The notes under the pieces: model-generated | What the model saw: only the letters and a program-made list of their open reading frames with translations | Told to the model about the DNA's origin: nothing | The model's database searches: none | Assembly (NCBI RefSeq): GCF_037975245.1 | Contig: NC_092564.1 | Span: 17,004,984 to 17,068,983, forward strand | Reading direction: 5' to 3' | Length of the DNA stretch: 64,000 nt | Source: Apostichopus japonicus | Lineage: Eukaryota > Echinodermata > Holothuroidea > Aspidochirotida > Stichopodidae | Translations under genes and position numbers: made by a program | In this document: piece after piece, positions 13,015 through 24,900 of the stretch | Layout of the letters: every line of letters starts with the position of its first letter | Numbering within the stretch: the first letter of the stretch is position 1

Positions 13015-13284
13015 GATAAGATGGTATTGGCTGCGTATTGACGTGGGCAAACAACAATTACATAGCCCTGAGATGGACCCCAGAAGGTCCAAGAGCAAGA
13101 GGAAGGCCTTAAACAACATGGTGGAGGACAGTAGAGAGAGAGAGGAGGAGACCAGGCTGGAATAATTGGAACAAAAGCCAGGACAGCAGCAGCGAACAGG
13201 AAGAAGTAGAGGGCAGACTTCTCGGCCTTGTGTGCCTCTTGGCACAGAGAGCGTTAAGCTTAATTAGCTAGCTAAAATCATTCA
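13015..13284 (+). pseudogene. Decayed retroelement polyprotein C-terminus
   Basis: From 13074 the plus strand reads WTPEGPRARGRP, then a stop, then TTWWRTVERERRRPGWNNW, and later GLVCLLAQRAL. This pattern (WTPEG..KRGRP..TWRRTVE....G.W, ending near ALC) is familiar from the C-terminal tail after the reverse transcriptase domain of many animal non-LTR retrotransposons. The in-frame stop and the poor match around the expected DR..WR motif show that it is inactive. No upstream RT motif is recognisable, so only the 3' end survives. Assignment is from memory of the motif. Confidence 0.6.
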
Positions 13285-13289
13285 AATGA

Positions 13290-13940
13290 AATTTTAAGCC
13301 TGCATCGCACATCGGTACCTCTGTAAAAAAAAAAATCAGTTCGAGCACTGATTTTGCGAAATACAATGAAGCCAATTTGTCTTTATTTGTCTAGTTGGGC
13401 TAATGATGCGAGATCAATAAGTGAGTCCATTTAGTCACTGGATGGCACTTTTCTTATTGCAAAGCCTAATTGTAAACTATAGTGAAGATTTGTACACCCC
13501 TTTCAAAGAAAATCTTCTTGGCTTGATTGGAGATAATGTCACTTTTCTCTCTTTATCCCCAAATGCCGATGAATAATTCAAATCGCACATGAGCGTAAGA
13601 TATGTAACTTGTCAGGACAGGTGATACAAAAACGAGTCACATTTCGCACAGCATAACAAATGATCGTGCGTAAGTTTTGTGTAATTAGCATTTACCGGTA
13701 CTACCGGGTGGAACCAACATAGGGACTGTAGGGTTGAAGAGAGGAATAGAGACCGAGAAAGAAGGAGAAAGAAAGGGTATTGGGGAATAAATGGAGGCAA
13801 GACGGGTTGAATAATTGTAATAGTCTTGTGATTTCTATATATATATATATATCTAGAGTAAGGCAAGAGTAAGGAGTTGATCTCTAAGGCAAGAGTAAGC
13901 AGTTGATCTCAAGGCAAAATATGTCACAAAAAAACAGAAG
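13290..13940. other. Non-coding stretch
   Basis: No exon recognised. A short (AT)n tract lies at 13838-13852. Near-duplicate short phrases (CTAAGGCAAGAGTAAG at about 13858 and 13886) form a small local duplication. Confidence 0.5.
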
Positions 13941-13951
13941 TAGTATTGTTC

Positions 13952-14022
13952 GATACAGGTGACAAAAAACCTTACCGGTTTAGAACCTCTGGACATACAA
14001 TCAGCGTCCATGGCCTAGTTGG

Positions 14023-14023
<1 letters not shown>
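13952..14023 (+). mobile_element. Truncated copy of the (AT)n-tailed SINE
   Basis: Begins GGTGACAAA, then CCTTACCGG, GAACCTCTGGACAT and AATCAGCGTCCATGG, the same order as the fuller copy at 14390-14577. It breaks off inside the tRNA-like head and runs directly into an (AT)n tract. Confidence 0.65.

Positions 14024-14069
<46 letters not shown>
14024..14069. repeat. (AT)n microsatellite
   Basis: Uninterrupted alternating AT between the truncated SINE and the minus-strand SINE. It probably represents SINE tail sequence. Confidence 0.95.
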
Positions 14070-14389
<320 letters not shown>

Positions 14390-14577
14390 GTGACAAACGC
14401 CTACAGTGGAATTACGATCTTCCTTACCGGTTTCGAACCTCTGGACATATACAATCAGCGTCCATAGCCTAGTGGTTAGGGTGTCCGCGTACAGAGCGGG
14501 AGGCCCGTGGTTCGAATCCCGGTGGAGGCTGAAAGTTTTTTCACTGTTCTTGATTTTCCAACTCATTACGATTTTCA
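14390..14577 (+). mobile_element. tRNA-derived SINE with (AT)n tail, plus-strand copy
   Basis: The best-preserved member here. A 5' leader (GGTGACAAACGCC, TTACCGGTTTCGAACC) is followed by a tRNA-like head from about 14457. The acceptor arms GCGTCCA and TGGAGGC pair at 6 of 7 positions. The B box is GGTTCGAATCC, and the anticodon-like stem is CCGC/GCGG with a 7-base loop. The body is TTTTTTCACTGTTCTTGATT and the 3' end CATTACGATTTTC, then (AT)n from 14578. Confidence 0.8.
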
Positions 14578-14579
14578 TT

Positions 14580-14608
<29 letters not shown>
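14578..14608. repeat. (AT)n tail of the SINE
   Basis: Begins exactly where the SINE body ends, which argues that (AT)n is the family's 3' tail. A partial second copy of the body end (TTCACTGTTCTGGATTTTCC) follows at about 14615. Confidence 0.9.
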
Positions 14609-14612
<4 letters not shown>

Positions 14613-15036
14613 CGATTCACTGTTCTGGATTTTCCAATATATTAAGCCATTCCTACTAATATACGTTAAATGACCCTCCAGGCTCGAGCAGACGACCATC
14701 CAGCTAGCTACATCTTGTTCTATACGCGAAGCCTTCGTGATAATAGGTCAGCTCAAATGATGTAAAGTCGAGATCCGGAACTTGTCTTGTATTAATTGGT
14801 AAACTGCGAAAAGAGCCATATATAGGAAACATTTTGTTCTCTTTAATCTTCTTTTAGTGCGGAGTTGCCTGATGACACATCAAGATCCATTAGGGCTTAG
14901 GTGATTTAAGACCTGCAGTGAAAACTTGTTTCTTTGATATCTCAAGGTTTGTTAAGGAGCGAGAGAGAGAGAGGTGGAGAGAAAGAGAGAGAGAGGTGCT
15001 GTTGATGAGGCTGGCGTATCTGAAGTATATCATGAT

Positions 15037-15037
<1 letters not shown>

Positions 15038-15117
<80 letters not shown>
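15038..15117. repeat. (AT)n microsatellite
   Basis: Alternating AT with one AAATA interruption, next to a GA-rich patch (GAGAGAGAGA, 14957-14997). Confidence 0.95.
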
Positions 15118-15118
<1 letters not shown>

Positions 15119-15119
15119 C

Positions 15120-16600
15120 AAAGATTTCTCATCACACGGAGTATATTAACTTACAATGAAAATATAAACTTTGGCTGCCTAATATTCCTGGTGAGACCCG
15201 TTCTCTTATCTCCTCCAGCCACTTTACTCCTATCTGCAAAAACGGCATTTAAAACACTGTACCAATCCCCCCCCCCCACCCAGGTTTTTGTGTCGGCGTC
15301 TTAGCGACAATTACAGAGTGAGTCATCGAATTATATAGATGCTATGTCAAAGCTTCTCATTCGATTATGTATTAAGGCAGTCCCATTCGTATCGAATTAA
15401 CCTCCTCAGTCATTTTCAAGATTGTTTAAACAACTTACTCAAGGAAAGAAAACAAAGAGCCACCACTTGTATAACTTTATTCATCTGATATGAAAGTAGT
15501 TATGACTTTGTGTGAAACCGTAAAGACCGTAAAGAGGTTATTCTTAAGGCAAAGTTTCTGACCTGGTATTCCAATGTCTGTGTATATGACGTCATAACAC
15601 ATTCATAGGTTCATGAAACGCGGTTTGACCAGTCATTTAGAATAACTAGAACAGATGTTCCTAATTTAATCAACGGATAAACCCAACTAAGAACCCAGTC
15701 ATCCAGCTTATAGTTCTTAATTCACGTTAATAAATTTGTCGTTGTTTTTTTTATTACTATTTTTCTTTTTGAATAAAAAAAAGAAGGTGCCCGCTTAATT
15801 TCACATGTACAGCCAGTATACAAACATTTTTTTTTATTCTTCGATTAATCAGTCATTTGGTATTTAATACCGATTTTTAGATAAGCCTTAAAAGTGATAA
15901 CCGTTCCATTTATTAACCTTTTCGAATTTTAGTCTTAAGTCACACGAGAAAACGTCCGGCCCACTTACTTTGACACAAGAAAAACTCCTTCTCTGAACAT
16001 GCATGGGTATATTACTAGGTCGTATCATTTTTATTTTAAAAGTTTGTTACTAAGTGTATTTTCGAATAAACTTGTGTCTCGAAAACCTTCGAGTAACCTT
16101 CGTAGCGGAAGAGATAAATCAGAAAGTATAGAGGCGACTGAACGAATTAGTTTTTCATAAGTGGCTCCCACAATTCGATGAAACTCGGTTCCTCTTGCAC
16201 CTCTCCAAACATTTAAGAGGTAGACGTGTCGTTGAATTTTGACGAACGGTGATGCGTCAAATCAATGGGAGATAAAAGCTATATGTTAAAAGGATTGACA
16301 ACTTACAAACAAACAGATTTAATAACCTTTTCTTTCCATTATTCTATCTTCTTTTTTTCAGTATTTTTTTTTTATTCTGTTTTAATTTTGTAGGTTTTAC
16401 CTTTTTTGGAGGTCAAACCTTGACAGGGGAGTGACGTTTGTTAACTTTAATTGGACTCAATATAATGAATAAGGTGACTTCGTAATGTTCTTAGATTGGC
16501 AACGCTGAATATTGTGCCAACTTGTCAGTATGCAAACTTCACGGAAATAGGTACTGCGCTGGAGGCACGACTTTCGCATGTTGTCGCTAAAAGTCACAAT
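15120..16600. other. Non-coding stretch
   Basis: No exon, RNA gene or element recognised. A TGACGTCA palindrome lies near 15587, and poly-T/poly-A runs occur around 15735-15785. Confidence 0.55.
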
Positions 16601-16654
16601 GAATGAGTCAATATGAATAAAAAAAACACCTTAGGATATACCATCCCATGTAAA

Positions 16655-16707
16655 TATATATTTAAATGTATATATATATATATATATATATATACAAATA
16701 TACATAC

Positions 16708-16756
<49 letters not shown>

Positions 16757-16758
16757 CA
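16655..16758. repeat. (AT)n microsatellite pair
   Basis: Two (AT)n blocks separated by ACAAATATACATACATTT. They are flanked by an imperfect inverted pair (AGGATATACCATCCCATGTAAA at about 16633 and TTTACATGGTACCGTATATCCT at about 16753), so the whole unit can fold as a long hairpin. Confidence 0.85.
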
Positions 16759-16799
16759 TGGTACCGTATATCCTGATATATATAGATGACAATTAGCCA

Positions 16800-19110
16800 A
16801 TAGTGGGGAAGCGGGGGAGGTGTCGGGGGGGGGGGGGTCGAGGGATATAGCCCAAAATCAACAAGTATGTGAAACCATTTAAATTAAGATATTTATGTGA
16901 ACCGATCTCTCCTTTTAGAACCGTTGATTGGTTAGTTGCTATCTCTAACGTCACAATTTGCAAATATTGAAAATAAAATGGCTGCCAGCTGACATCAGAC
17001 AGACAGAAACACACACACACACACAAAAGAGGGGCGGGAGAGTGGGGTTCAATCGTTGTAAAAACACCAACGAACAGTTTACTAAATGCCAAAGTTGCTC
17101 AGTGAAACGTGTATAACTGGATCCTTCTCAACGTCCAAGAATAAAGTTAGAGCAACTTGTGAACCTTCAGGAAAAGTAAATTGGTCAGTGATCTGGAAGC
17201 ATGATGTGTTGAAGAGATTGATGCAGCAACGTAAACCCTAGAGTTTCTCTCTCAATTTCCTCTCTCTTTTCAAGCACGTAATCTAGTTCAAATGGATACA
17301 TTTATATTCCAAACATGGTATAGATTGGTAAATTGGAATTCATCAAATTAGACTAAATCCTGGATCTAACTCAATTAACAGTGCTCGACAGTACTGGAGA
17401 CTTAACAATTTATGTCACTTCTGATCTAACTTGAAAAATACAAGGCCACCCTTATACCAAACGAAAAAACAGAAAAAAGGGCAGATATTATATCTCAAGT
17501 ATATGAGATAATTACAGGCCTATATAATCTTGATTTATTAGCCGTGTTTATTGTTAATAGTTCCAACGTAGTCCTTGGCACGCAGGATAAAGATGTTCAC
17601 TGTTACACCCCAAACGATCAATACATCCCCGTCTATAATCCTTACCACTTATCGTCTTTTTCGGAATATTTTCATTTATTTTTATTTCGTTCCTTAAATC
17701 AATAAGACATTCACTGATCATTTGTTTATCTCATGTGCTCGTTAGGTCGTAAAAGAGCAGCTCCAACCATCTTGATTTTTTATCATCATTAAAAGAAAAA
17801 AATCGAACAGTTTTGTTCTACGATATGTCCAGGTACCTGAGATTTCCAAACATTTCCCCGATAGTCACGAAGAACGAGTTCTTTGTAGTTTCTGATCTGG
17901 AAAGGTATTAAATTGTCCCATTTGATGACAATCGCCCCAGATTTTCGTAACCGGCATTTCATCTATCTCTCTCTCTCTCCATTTGGGTAGAAGGTAGTAT
18001 TCAACGATGAAAAGACGGAACAATATTTGAATGTTGGTAAACGTACTTGCTTTCATCTGGGTTTTATGCTTGCGGTTTGGCGGGAAGTTTTTTGTTTTTT
18101 CAGAGGAGAAAGCCGGGGCTTTAAGAATCCTTCTTACTTTGACCACGATTTTGTTAGATTATACAGCCTTCTTGATAATCTTTACCGCGTTATGCGTCAC
18201 CTCCGGGTCTGACAAGGAAGCACGGTGGGGTGGGGCCCTTAGGAAATATCATAACTCCGGTTCAGGGTCATCTGAGTGGCCGGAAGGTATGGCATATACT
18301 TGTATTCTCATTTTCAAAAGATAAATAGCTATAGATTTAAGGCATAACGAATTAAGATTCCAAAAAGGAGTCACGGTAACCATAACTCTCGGCTATTCAC
18401 TTGCCCCCAACCCCACCCCCCACGCCACCCCAGTTAGAACATCGATGGGTCACTCCAGGTACCATCACCTCATCAATTGATTCCATAATTCCAAGCCAAT
18501 CTGCTGTTTCCACGTAGAAACTGAGACCGAAACTAATTAATATAATTTAAACATGATTGTGTTTTGCATGGTATGTTATTATCTTCTTACTTCCACCAAG
18601 TTTCCTTTCATTTCATATTCTTGAGAGTAATGTATTAACCCCCCCCCCCCGCCCCACCTCTACGGGACCCGCAATGATAGCTATATAGGAGGTTTGAATT
18701 TTGTTGTCAGGCATATAATCTGTGAGTTTATACCTTTCCATTTCCCCCTTTAGTGAAATTAAACCGAAAATTTTAAGTCGATTATTGACAACAAGGCTTA
18801 AAAAGCAAATGTCATATATAATATATGTATGAAAAGCATAATACACGAAATCAAGGGATTTTCGCAAGTAAATTACACCGAGCACAGCTTGTACTGGCTG
18901 TGTTAATCCATCTAGATAACCATTATGCTGTAATACTAATCATCGAGAGGCGATCGAATAAATTTGGCTGCATTTTGACGAGACAGAACGTGAAGGTAAT
19001 TCTCTGCAAAGTCATAATGTTTTTTTGGAGGGTTTTTTTCATCAAATTTATGACACTAATATATTTCCGTAATTCTCTCGCAAATACGAACTGCAGCTTG
19101 AGAGTTGTGG
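16800..19110. other. Non-coding stretch
   Basis: No exon recognised. Homopolymer G/C tracts lie at about 16824-16838 and 18639-18652. A short (AC)n is at about 17011-17025. Confidence 0.55.
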
Positions 19111-19165
19111 TGATAAAATGTGCAGGTGCGTATCCAGGGGGGGGCGTTGGGGGCGCGCGCCCCCC

Positions 19166-19345
19166 GGGTAAGAAAAAGAGGAGAGAAAAAAAAAGAGAAG
19201 AAAAAAGGAAAAAAGAGGGGAAAAAAGAGGAGGAGGAGAGGAAGGAAGGGAAAAGAAAAAGAAGAAAGAGAGAAAAAGGAGAAAAGGAGGGAGTAAAAGA
19301 AAAACGCGAAGACACCGGGAAGAGAAAGAGGAACAGTGACATCAT
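19166..19345 (+). repeat. Polypurine tract
   Basis: About 180 bp of nearly pure A/G on the plus strand (GAAAAAGAGGAGAG-like), inside the composite element. The long Lys/Glu/Arg-rich frame and its antisense Ser/Phe-rich frames come from this low-complexity sequence. Confidence 0.9.
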
Positions 19346-19674
19346 TACAGCGCTGAAGGGTAGCCAGTGGCGGATCAATGATTTCGCAAAAGTGTGACTC
19401 ACCCAACCCCTTACACCGACAACTCCATTTTTTGACGTTTCCATTTTCCTCTCTCACTAATGATCTATACATATACTATATATGGTCTATCATAACGCGT
19501 GTGTAGAATTGTGCTATGAAACCGACTGTGGCTGGTCTCGAACTCGACCGTGTCGTCGGGGAACATGACGCATTTTGGGATGGGGGCGACCGCCCGCCCC
19601 CCCCCCATTCAGCATTTTTTTAAATGATATCGCTAAGTAATTTCTAAATGGAAAGTGCTTAGAGGCAACTTACA

Positions 19675-19775
19675 AGGCCTGGGAAGTGTCATTTCCAGCG
19701 ATCTGGGAGACATTTTCAGCCAAAATTTTCTTGTACGCTTCGCGCCAACCTGTGGTGGCGCTACGCTTAGATAAT
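19675..19775 (+). repeat. Shared subterminal module, copy A
   Basis: Contains ATTTCCAGCGATCTGGG, TTTTCTTGTACGCTTCGCGC and GGTGGCGCTACGCTTAGAT. The same order is found in copies at 20391, 21101 and (inverted) 39931. Confidence 0.75.
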
Positions 19776-20179
19776 TTGCCTACAGGCTTCGCCCCTCCCT
19801 TGGCAAATTCCTCGCTACGCGCCTGTTCGAATTTGTAACGCAAACAGCAGATATCACATCATATCAGTGAGCATGAAAATGGCGTTCCAGGATGAAAAGC
19901 CTCAAAATTGTCCGACTTGCATGAAAAAATAACCAAAAATTTTCGCGCGCCAAGCGCGCGTTCAACGTGTTCATGTCAATAACCTATAAGCAGGCATCGG
20001 TTATTACATCGCATGCCATCATGTACCGTATGGTCCGTTCAAATTGCGCAGTATACCGCGGGATGCTAATGTAAACAACGACATGTCTCATGTAGATGCA
20101 TAAAAAGCATGGAGGTCCAATTATGTCAATACTCTCTTTTACATTAGTAATGGCGAATTAGGGGCTGCACCCCGCCGCG

Positions 20180-20554
20180 CAGTGGCGGAGCGTCCATACG
20201 GTCAGGGGGCGGATGCCCCCCTGACGGACTCAAATGGACTGCTGGCGCCTTTTTCAGCTCTTTACCACTTTTTACTTATTCGTGATTATTGACTTTTTTA
20301 TTGCGCTCTCATCTACTTATTGACATTTGTCACATTTTGTTGGTGTAATTTGGCGATGACACCTTATTCTTCGTTTATCTGCAAATTAGCCAGGCCCGGA
20401 AAGGGTCATTTCCGCGATCTAGGGAGTATCTTGACCCAAAAATTTTCTGTACGCTACGCGCCAACCAGTGGTGGCGCTCCGCTTAGATAGTGTCGAAAGC
20501 GCCCCTACAGACCATTCTCGCCACTCCTGACCAATACCCCTAGCTCCGCCACTG
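20180..20554. mobile_element. hAT-like MITE (375 bp) with perfect 8-bp target duplication
   Basis: The termini are CAGTGGCGGAGC and, inverted, CAGTGGCGGAGC. CCGCCGCG flanks both sides (20172-20179 and 20555-20562). An 8-bp duplication and CAGTGG termini fit the hAT superfamily. The element carries module copy B and has no coding capacity. It inserted into the older composite element. Confidence 0.85.
20391..20491 (+). repeat. Shared subterminal module, copy B
   Basis: Contains CATTTCCGCGATCTAGGG, ATTTTCTGTACGCTACGCGC and GTGGTGGCGCTCCGCTTAG. It lies inside the 375-bp hAT-like MITE. Confidence 0.75.
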
Positions 20555-21100
20555 CCGCCGCGCCCCTACGCCTATGTGTGTAGTGTTCGCTTTCGGAAAT
20601 ATCTGCTATTTTTTCATTTCCTTCAACCAAGTTTTATAATAGCCGTTATAAGAGGTTGTAATATTTCTACACTAATAAATTAACTGTGTCTGAAGTTTAG
20701 AAAATTTCTGACCAACATTCTGCATCACACTTCCCTCTACTCGTGCAATTTTGACCGGTCTGTTAGGGGTTGAAGGAAGTTTTTCTATATTGGTTGTCCA
20801 TCATGATGAAATTTTATACAACATTATGGGTATGTTTTGAAGTGAGTTTATTCACGAGAAATGTGAATTTTCAAATTCTGAACAAATATGGGGCTTAAAA
20901 CCTTGAAAAGTGGGGCTGACGGGTATTTTGGGCCGCGACGTAGAATCACCTACAAAAGCAAAGACCCACAGGAGATGCGATCAGGTCGAACATGATGTGT
21001 GCCGGGTTGACAATCTTCAAAAAGGTTATGGATGGAAAAAAAACTATTAGGAAATACTTGGTTCTCCAGGCAAAAAGTGTACATCTGGTTGGTCATTTCA

Positions 21101-21200
21101 AGCCCGAGAAGTGCCGTTTCCGGTGATCTGGGGGGTTTCAAAACAAGAAATTTTCTTGTACGCTGCGCGCCAACCGATGGTGGCGCTCCGCTTAGATAGT
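21101..21200 (+). repeat. Shared subterminal module, copy C
   Basis: Contains CGTTTCCGGTGATCTGGGG, TTTTCTTGTACGCTGCGCGC and GGTGGCGCTCCGCTTAGAT. It ends 42 bp from the right terminus of the composite element. Confidence 0.75.
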
Positions 21201-21249
21201 AATTCGCGCCCCCCGGGTTTGAAAATCCTGGATACGCGCCTGATGTGCC

Positions 21250-21868
21250 AGACCGTCTTTACACAGTTAGTGCTTACTTTTATAGAGGTTGCACAAGAGT
21301 CATCTGGAACAATTTAACTGATGAAATCAGGAACGCGTTTTAAAATGTACCTGAAGACCTTACATCATATAGTGAATGGCTATCTTCCTTCGTTGTTCTC
21401 TTTAATGAAAAGTTGTTGTCACATTTATTTGTCTCATATCTGGTGAAAAAAAACAAGCAAGCAAACGACCCTCCTTCATTCTTGTTAAACTTTAGATTAT
21501 TATATGTAAACCATCACCTCTGGACTTCATTTGAAAATTCGCCAAACGTTCCCACCAATAACCCGACGTGGGGACATGATCAGCCGTGTTAACTACCAAA
21601 TACAAGGGTCCCCCGTCCTCAATGGGCCCATATAACCGCTTCACCACGCTATGAATATTTTACCTCTGCCCCCCCCCCACCACCACCTTACTCTTGTCAT
21701 TATTGGATGTTCAACTTTTCTCTGTATTTTTTTTAGGAGGAAGGAGTAAAGGGAAGACGTACGTGCTTTGCATTAACGGCGGCGCTATTTACATAAATAT
21801 GAACACAGCCACCCACCACACATTGTTTTTAATTTTTATTATTGTTGGTAACAAATTTTGGAGTCGAC
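21250..21868. other. Upstream region of IGBP1
   Basis: Probably contains the IGBP1 promoter and 5' untranslated sequence, but no TATA box or clear initiator stands out. A C-rich tract (about 21670-21680) and a T-rich tract ending in TTTTTTTTAGG (about 21728-21738) resemble a possible acceptor for an untranslated first exon. Confidence 0.35.
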
Positions 21869-21967
21869 ATGGAACCCCAGAAGTTGTCATCTGTTTTCAA
21901 CGAAGCTTGGGAGATAAACGAGAAGCTAGATAGCTCAGAGTCATCAACAGGGTCAGGAGAATACCAG
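21869..21967 (+). CDS. IGBP1: IGBP1 exon 1
   Basis: 33 codons, [20 protein letters not shown] to GEYQ, ending CAG|GTTTAG in phase 0. The start is the first ATG of this frame and sits where the family begins (Leu-x-x-Leu-Phe-type start). Confidence 0.92.
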
Positions 21968-24900
21968 GTTTAGTGCATTTACTGTTTCCTTACCAAAATT
22001 GTAGTTATGTTTAGCCTACAGTAAGATTTAAGTTGGTATGGTGTTGTAGATGCAAGGTAGACTGTACAGTTTAGTCCTTATAGAACCAGTTGCGCGAGTA
22101 AATATGGCTCGGCTTAAATCTCATGTCAATAGACATGCACTTGTAGACGGCGTAGCCTAGACTGGGTTTAAAACTTCAATAAGATAACATATGAACCCAT
22201 TAACTTTAGAAATGTGTCTTAAACGAAAAGTAGCAGGTGTACATGTATGAAGGCTTCACAACTGTGGATACAGGCAATAATGATCAAAGTAGTTCTAACT
22301 AGTAGTAGGCTAGTACTAGTCTAGCCTGGGTTGACAGAAAATATTACTTTTGCAAGTTTTGGGTCATCTCTCTTGACTAGATCCAGACCGTAAAGTTTTT
22401 GATGTAAGGGGAAAACAAAAGGAAGTATATGAAATGCACAGAAACACAAAGTTTGAGACAAATTTGTTTGTAGAAATTTGCATATAAGACCATTGTTCTA
22501 ATGGTGCATTAAGATGTAGGAATTAGTTCAAGATGAAAGGAAAATATTTTTGCCATAACAAAAAGGGTAGCCATCAACATATTCTATTTCGAAAGACTAT
22601 GTTACACTTTGTAAGATGTTAATAATACATTCCAACCAATAAAGCCTATCCAGGTTCATGGCCACTTCACCTCTGAAGCAAATTGAAGTAATAAGTCAGT
22701 TACAAAGAAAGAATTTAAGCGATGTTCATGTTTTCAAGAAAGAAATTCAATCAAACAAATTGTTTGACCTTTGAGTTATGTTATTTAATTCCTCACATGG
22801 ACCTTTATCAGCCTGGATGCCACAGTTATTTTATTCTCAAAATAACTGTGCCCAACCAATGCCCCTCACTAATTATGCCTGTCAGTCATATTCTTGTATG
22901 TCATTATAGTGCAGTGTAGACTGCAAAAGGCAACAACTTGTCCTCCTTGCTTCTGTCAGATTAAACATGGGAACCACAGGTAGACAGTATGGGATTTAGT
23001 GTAACAAAAACCGAATTAAAAGTATTATTGAAGTTTAACCCTGTAATATTGTAAAATATTTTTAGCTAAACAAAACTTAGCCTACTTAGTATCAGTAAAG
23101 AATAGCAGTTCTAATACTAGCAGAAGTATAAATATTCAATATGAAAAATTACAAGTATGCCATCAAAAAAGCATGTGATGAGAACATAGTACTTACAGAA
23201 GTGCCTGGTGTGCATTGCCTCTACATACCGTTTACAAGCTCTGTCACTCTAATGTACTTATCTGGTCTACAATACAGGCAGCACTGCCAACTACTCTGTG
23301 TCCTGGATATGACTAGCTCAAAGAACTGAAGCTCCTTGCCCTGCATAAAACTTCTCAAATTGTTCACTGGATGTGTTAGAGTGGTTGTACAAAGTGACAC
23401 CTTCTTTTACATACATGTACTACACTAGGAGTGAGTCTTTACATAGGCAGGCGGCAAACGTTCAAGATAACTAACTTTGGAGCTACTGATGAACAGCAAG
23501 TACGGAAGAAGAGGAAACTGTGTTAACTCTGACCAAGTAGTTTTGTGTGAGGAATGCCTTGCAAACCGGAAAAATATACACAGATTTTAGTAGTATCTGT
23601 ATCGATATTGTGGGGCGGTAATCTGACACAATTTTTTTGACTGGCGAACATGTTCCTTTGCACAAGGCCTACCACTTTACAGTCTGAGATTGGACTGAAT
23701 TTTAACACAGAGTCAGACCATTTTGCTGACATATGTCATATTCAGAAGCAGAAAATGACTACCTCTTAATGATTTGATTTTATCAATCATTGAAATATAT
23801 TTTTTCAAACTTATTCTTTGCTGATGCAGACACAACTCTCGAAATGCATTCAACTGTTAGAACGGGCAACTCTCATGGTCAACGATCTGAGCCTCTTCAG
23901 CCAGAACGAGACGGCCGAGGAGATCTCCACAAGTGATATCAGGTGAAGTGTGCGACATGACTCTATATTCTGAGTTTCTTTATATTTAGAGAGTAACATG
24001 GTTTCAATGTGATCAGGATTACCACATCCTTCCCCCACCCCCCCCCCCCACAAAAAAAAAGAAAATATAGAAAGTCAAATATGATCACTTATGCTGATGC
24101 TTCATCAAACAATAAACAAAGCATGTTTGCCCTCCAGAGAAAAATTTATCTAATTAGCATATATGTCTCAGTGTCTGAAAGAAAAGGTTGGGGGAGGAAG
24201 ACACTCCAGGAAATCATACTTTATGATTTTTCCTCGAAATCAATCAATTGAATAACTGCATACTTAGTCATAATGTACAGTACCTTTAGTAGCTAGATTA
24301 ATGGAAGGGTGGCTTTGTTATTAAATTGATCATCTGTCTTTCCTCTCTTGGATTTAAGTTCTCAATGTTTCACATTTTACAGCTCAAAGTACAGTACTCT
24401 ACTTAATCAGCCCGTCAACCGTCTTTTTAAAAAATGTTAAACTCACTCAATGTTCCAGATTGTCAGATCTATGCTTATTAATTGTGACCTTCCAAATTGC
24501 CTCGGCTTTGAAATGTTTTAAAGTATCGCCATCTATTTGTGCACAATAAAAGCCCTCGCTCAGCTTTCCTCACCTTCTATCAAAGGTATCCAGACCTTTC
24601 TCAATTTTCAACGTTTCAAAATCAAACAATGAAACAATGTCACGTTTTGCCTTATTTTGATTTTGATGACCTGCAGATACCTCCTGTTACCGGCTCTCCT
24701 CGGAGATCTCACCATGAGAATTACGACCGATGAAAGACTCGACACTCTCAACAGAGCCAAAGTTTACTGGAAAGATTTCATAGCCAGGTGTAAATGTTAT
24801 GAACTCACTGAGGAGGTGAGAAGATATTAATAGAGTTGGTGCCAGGTGCTTCTCTTTAGAGTACAATGATTTATAATTGGCTGAGCTATAATAAACTACA

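Larger units (their letters stand above)
19123..21242. mobile_element. Composite inverted-repeat DNA element
   Basis: The left end CAGGTGCGTATCCAGG matches the inverted right end CAGGCGCGTATCCAGG (15 of 16). The flanks share ATGTG immediately outside both ends, a possible 5-bp duplication. The interior holds a polypurine tract (19166-19345), a complete smaller element (20180-20554) and three copies of a shared module of about 100 bp. It also contains abandoned ends such as CAGTGGCGGATCAATG (19368) and CTACGCGCCTG (about 19815). No transposase frame is visible, so it is non-autonomous or a pile-up of insertions. The 5-bp duplication is weaker evidence than the 8-bp ones elsewhere. Confidence 0.6.

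Noticed and set aside
18825..19444. Lys/Glu-rich plus-strand frame and Ser/Phe-rich antisense frames
   Set aside because: They translate a polypurine tract within a transposable element and have no domain.
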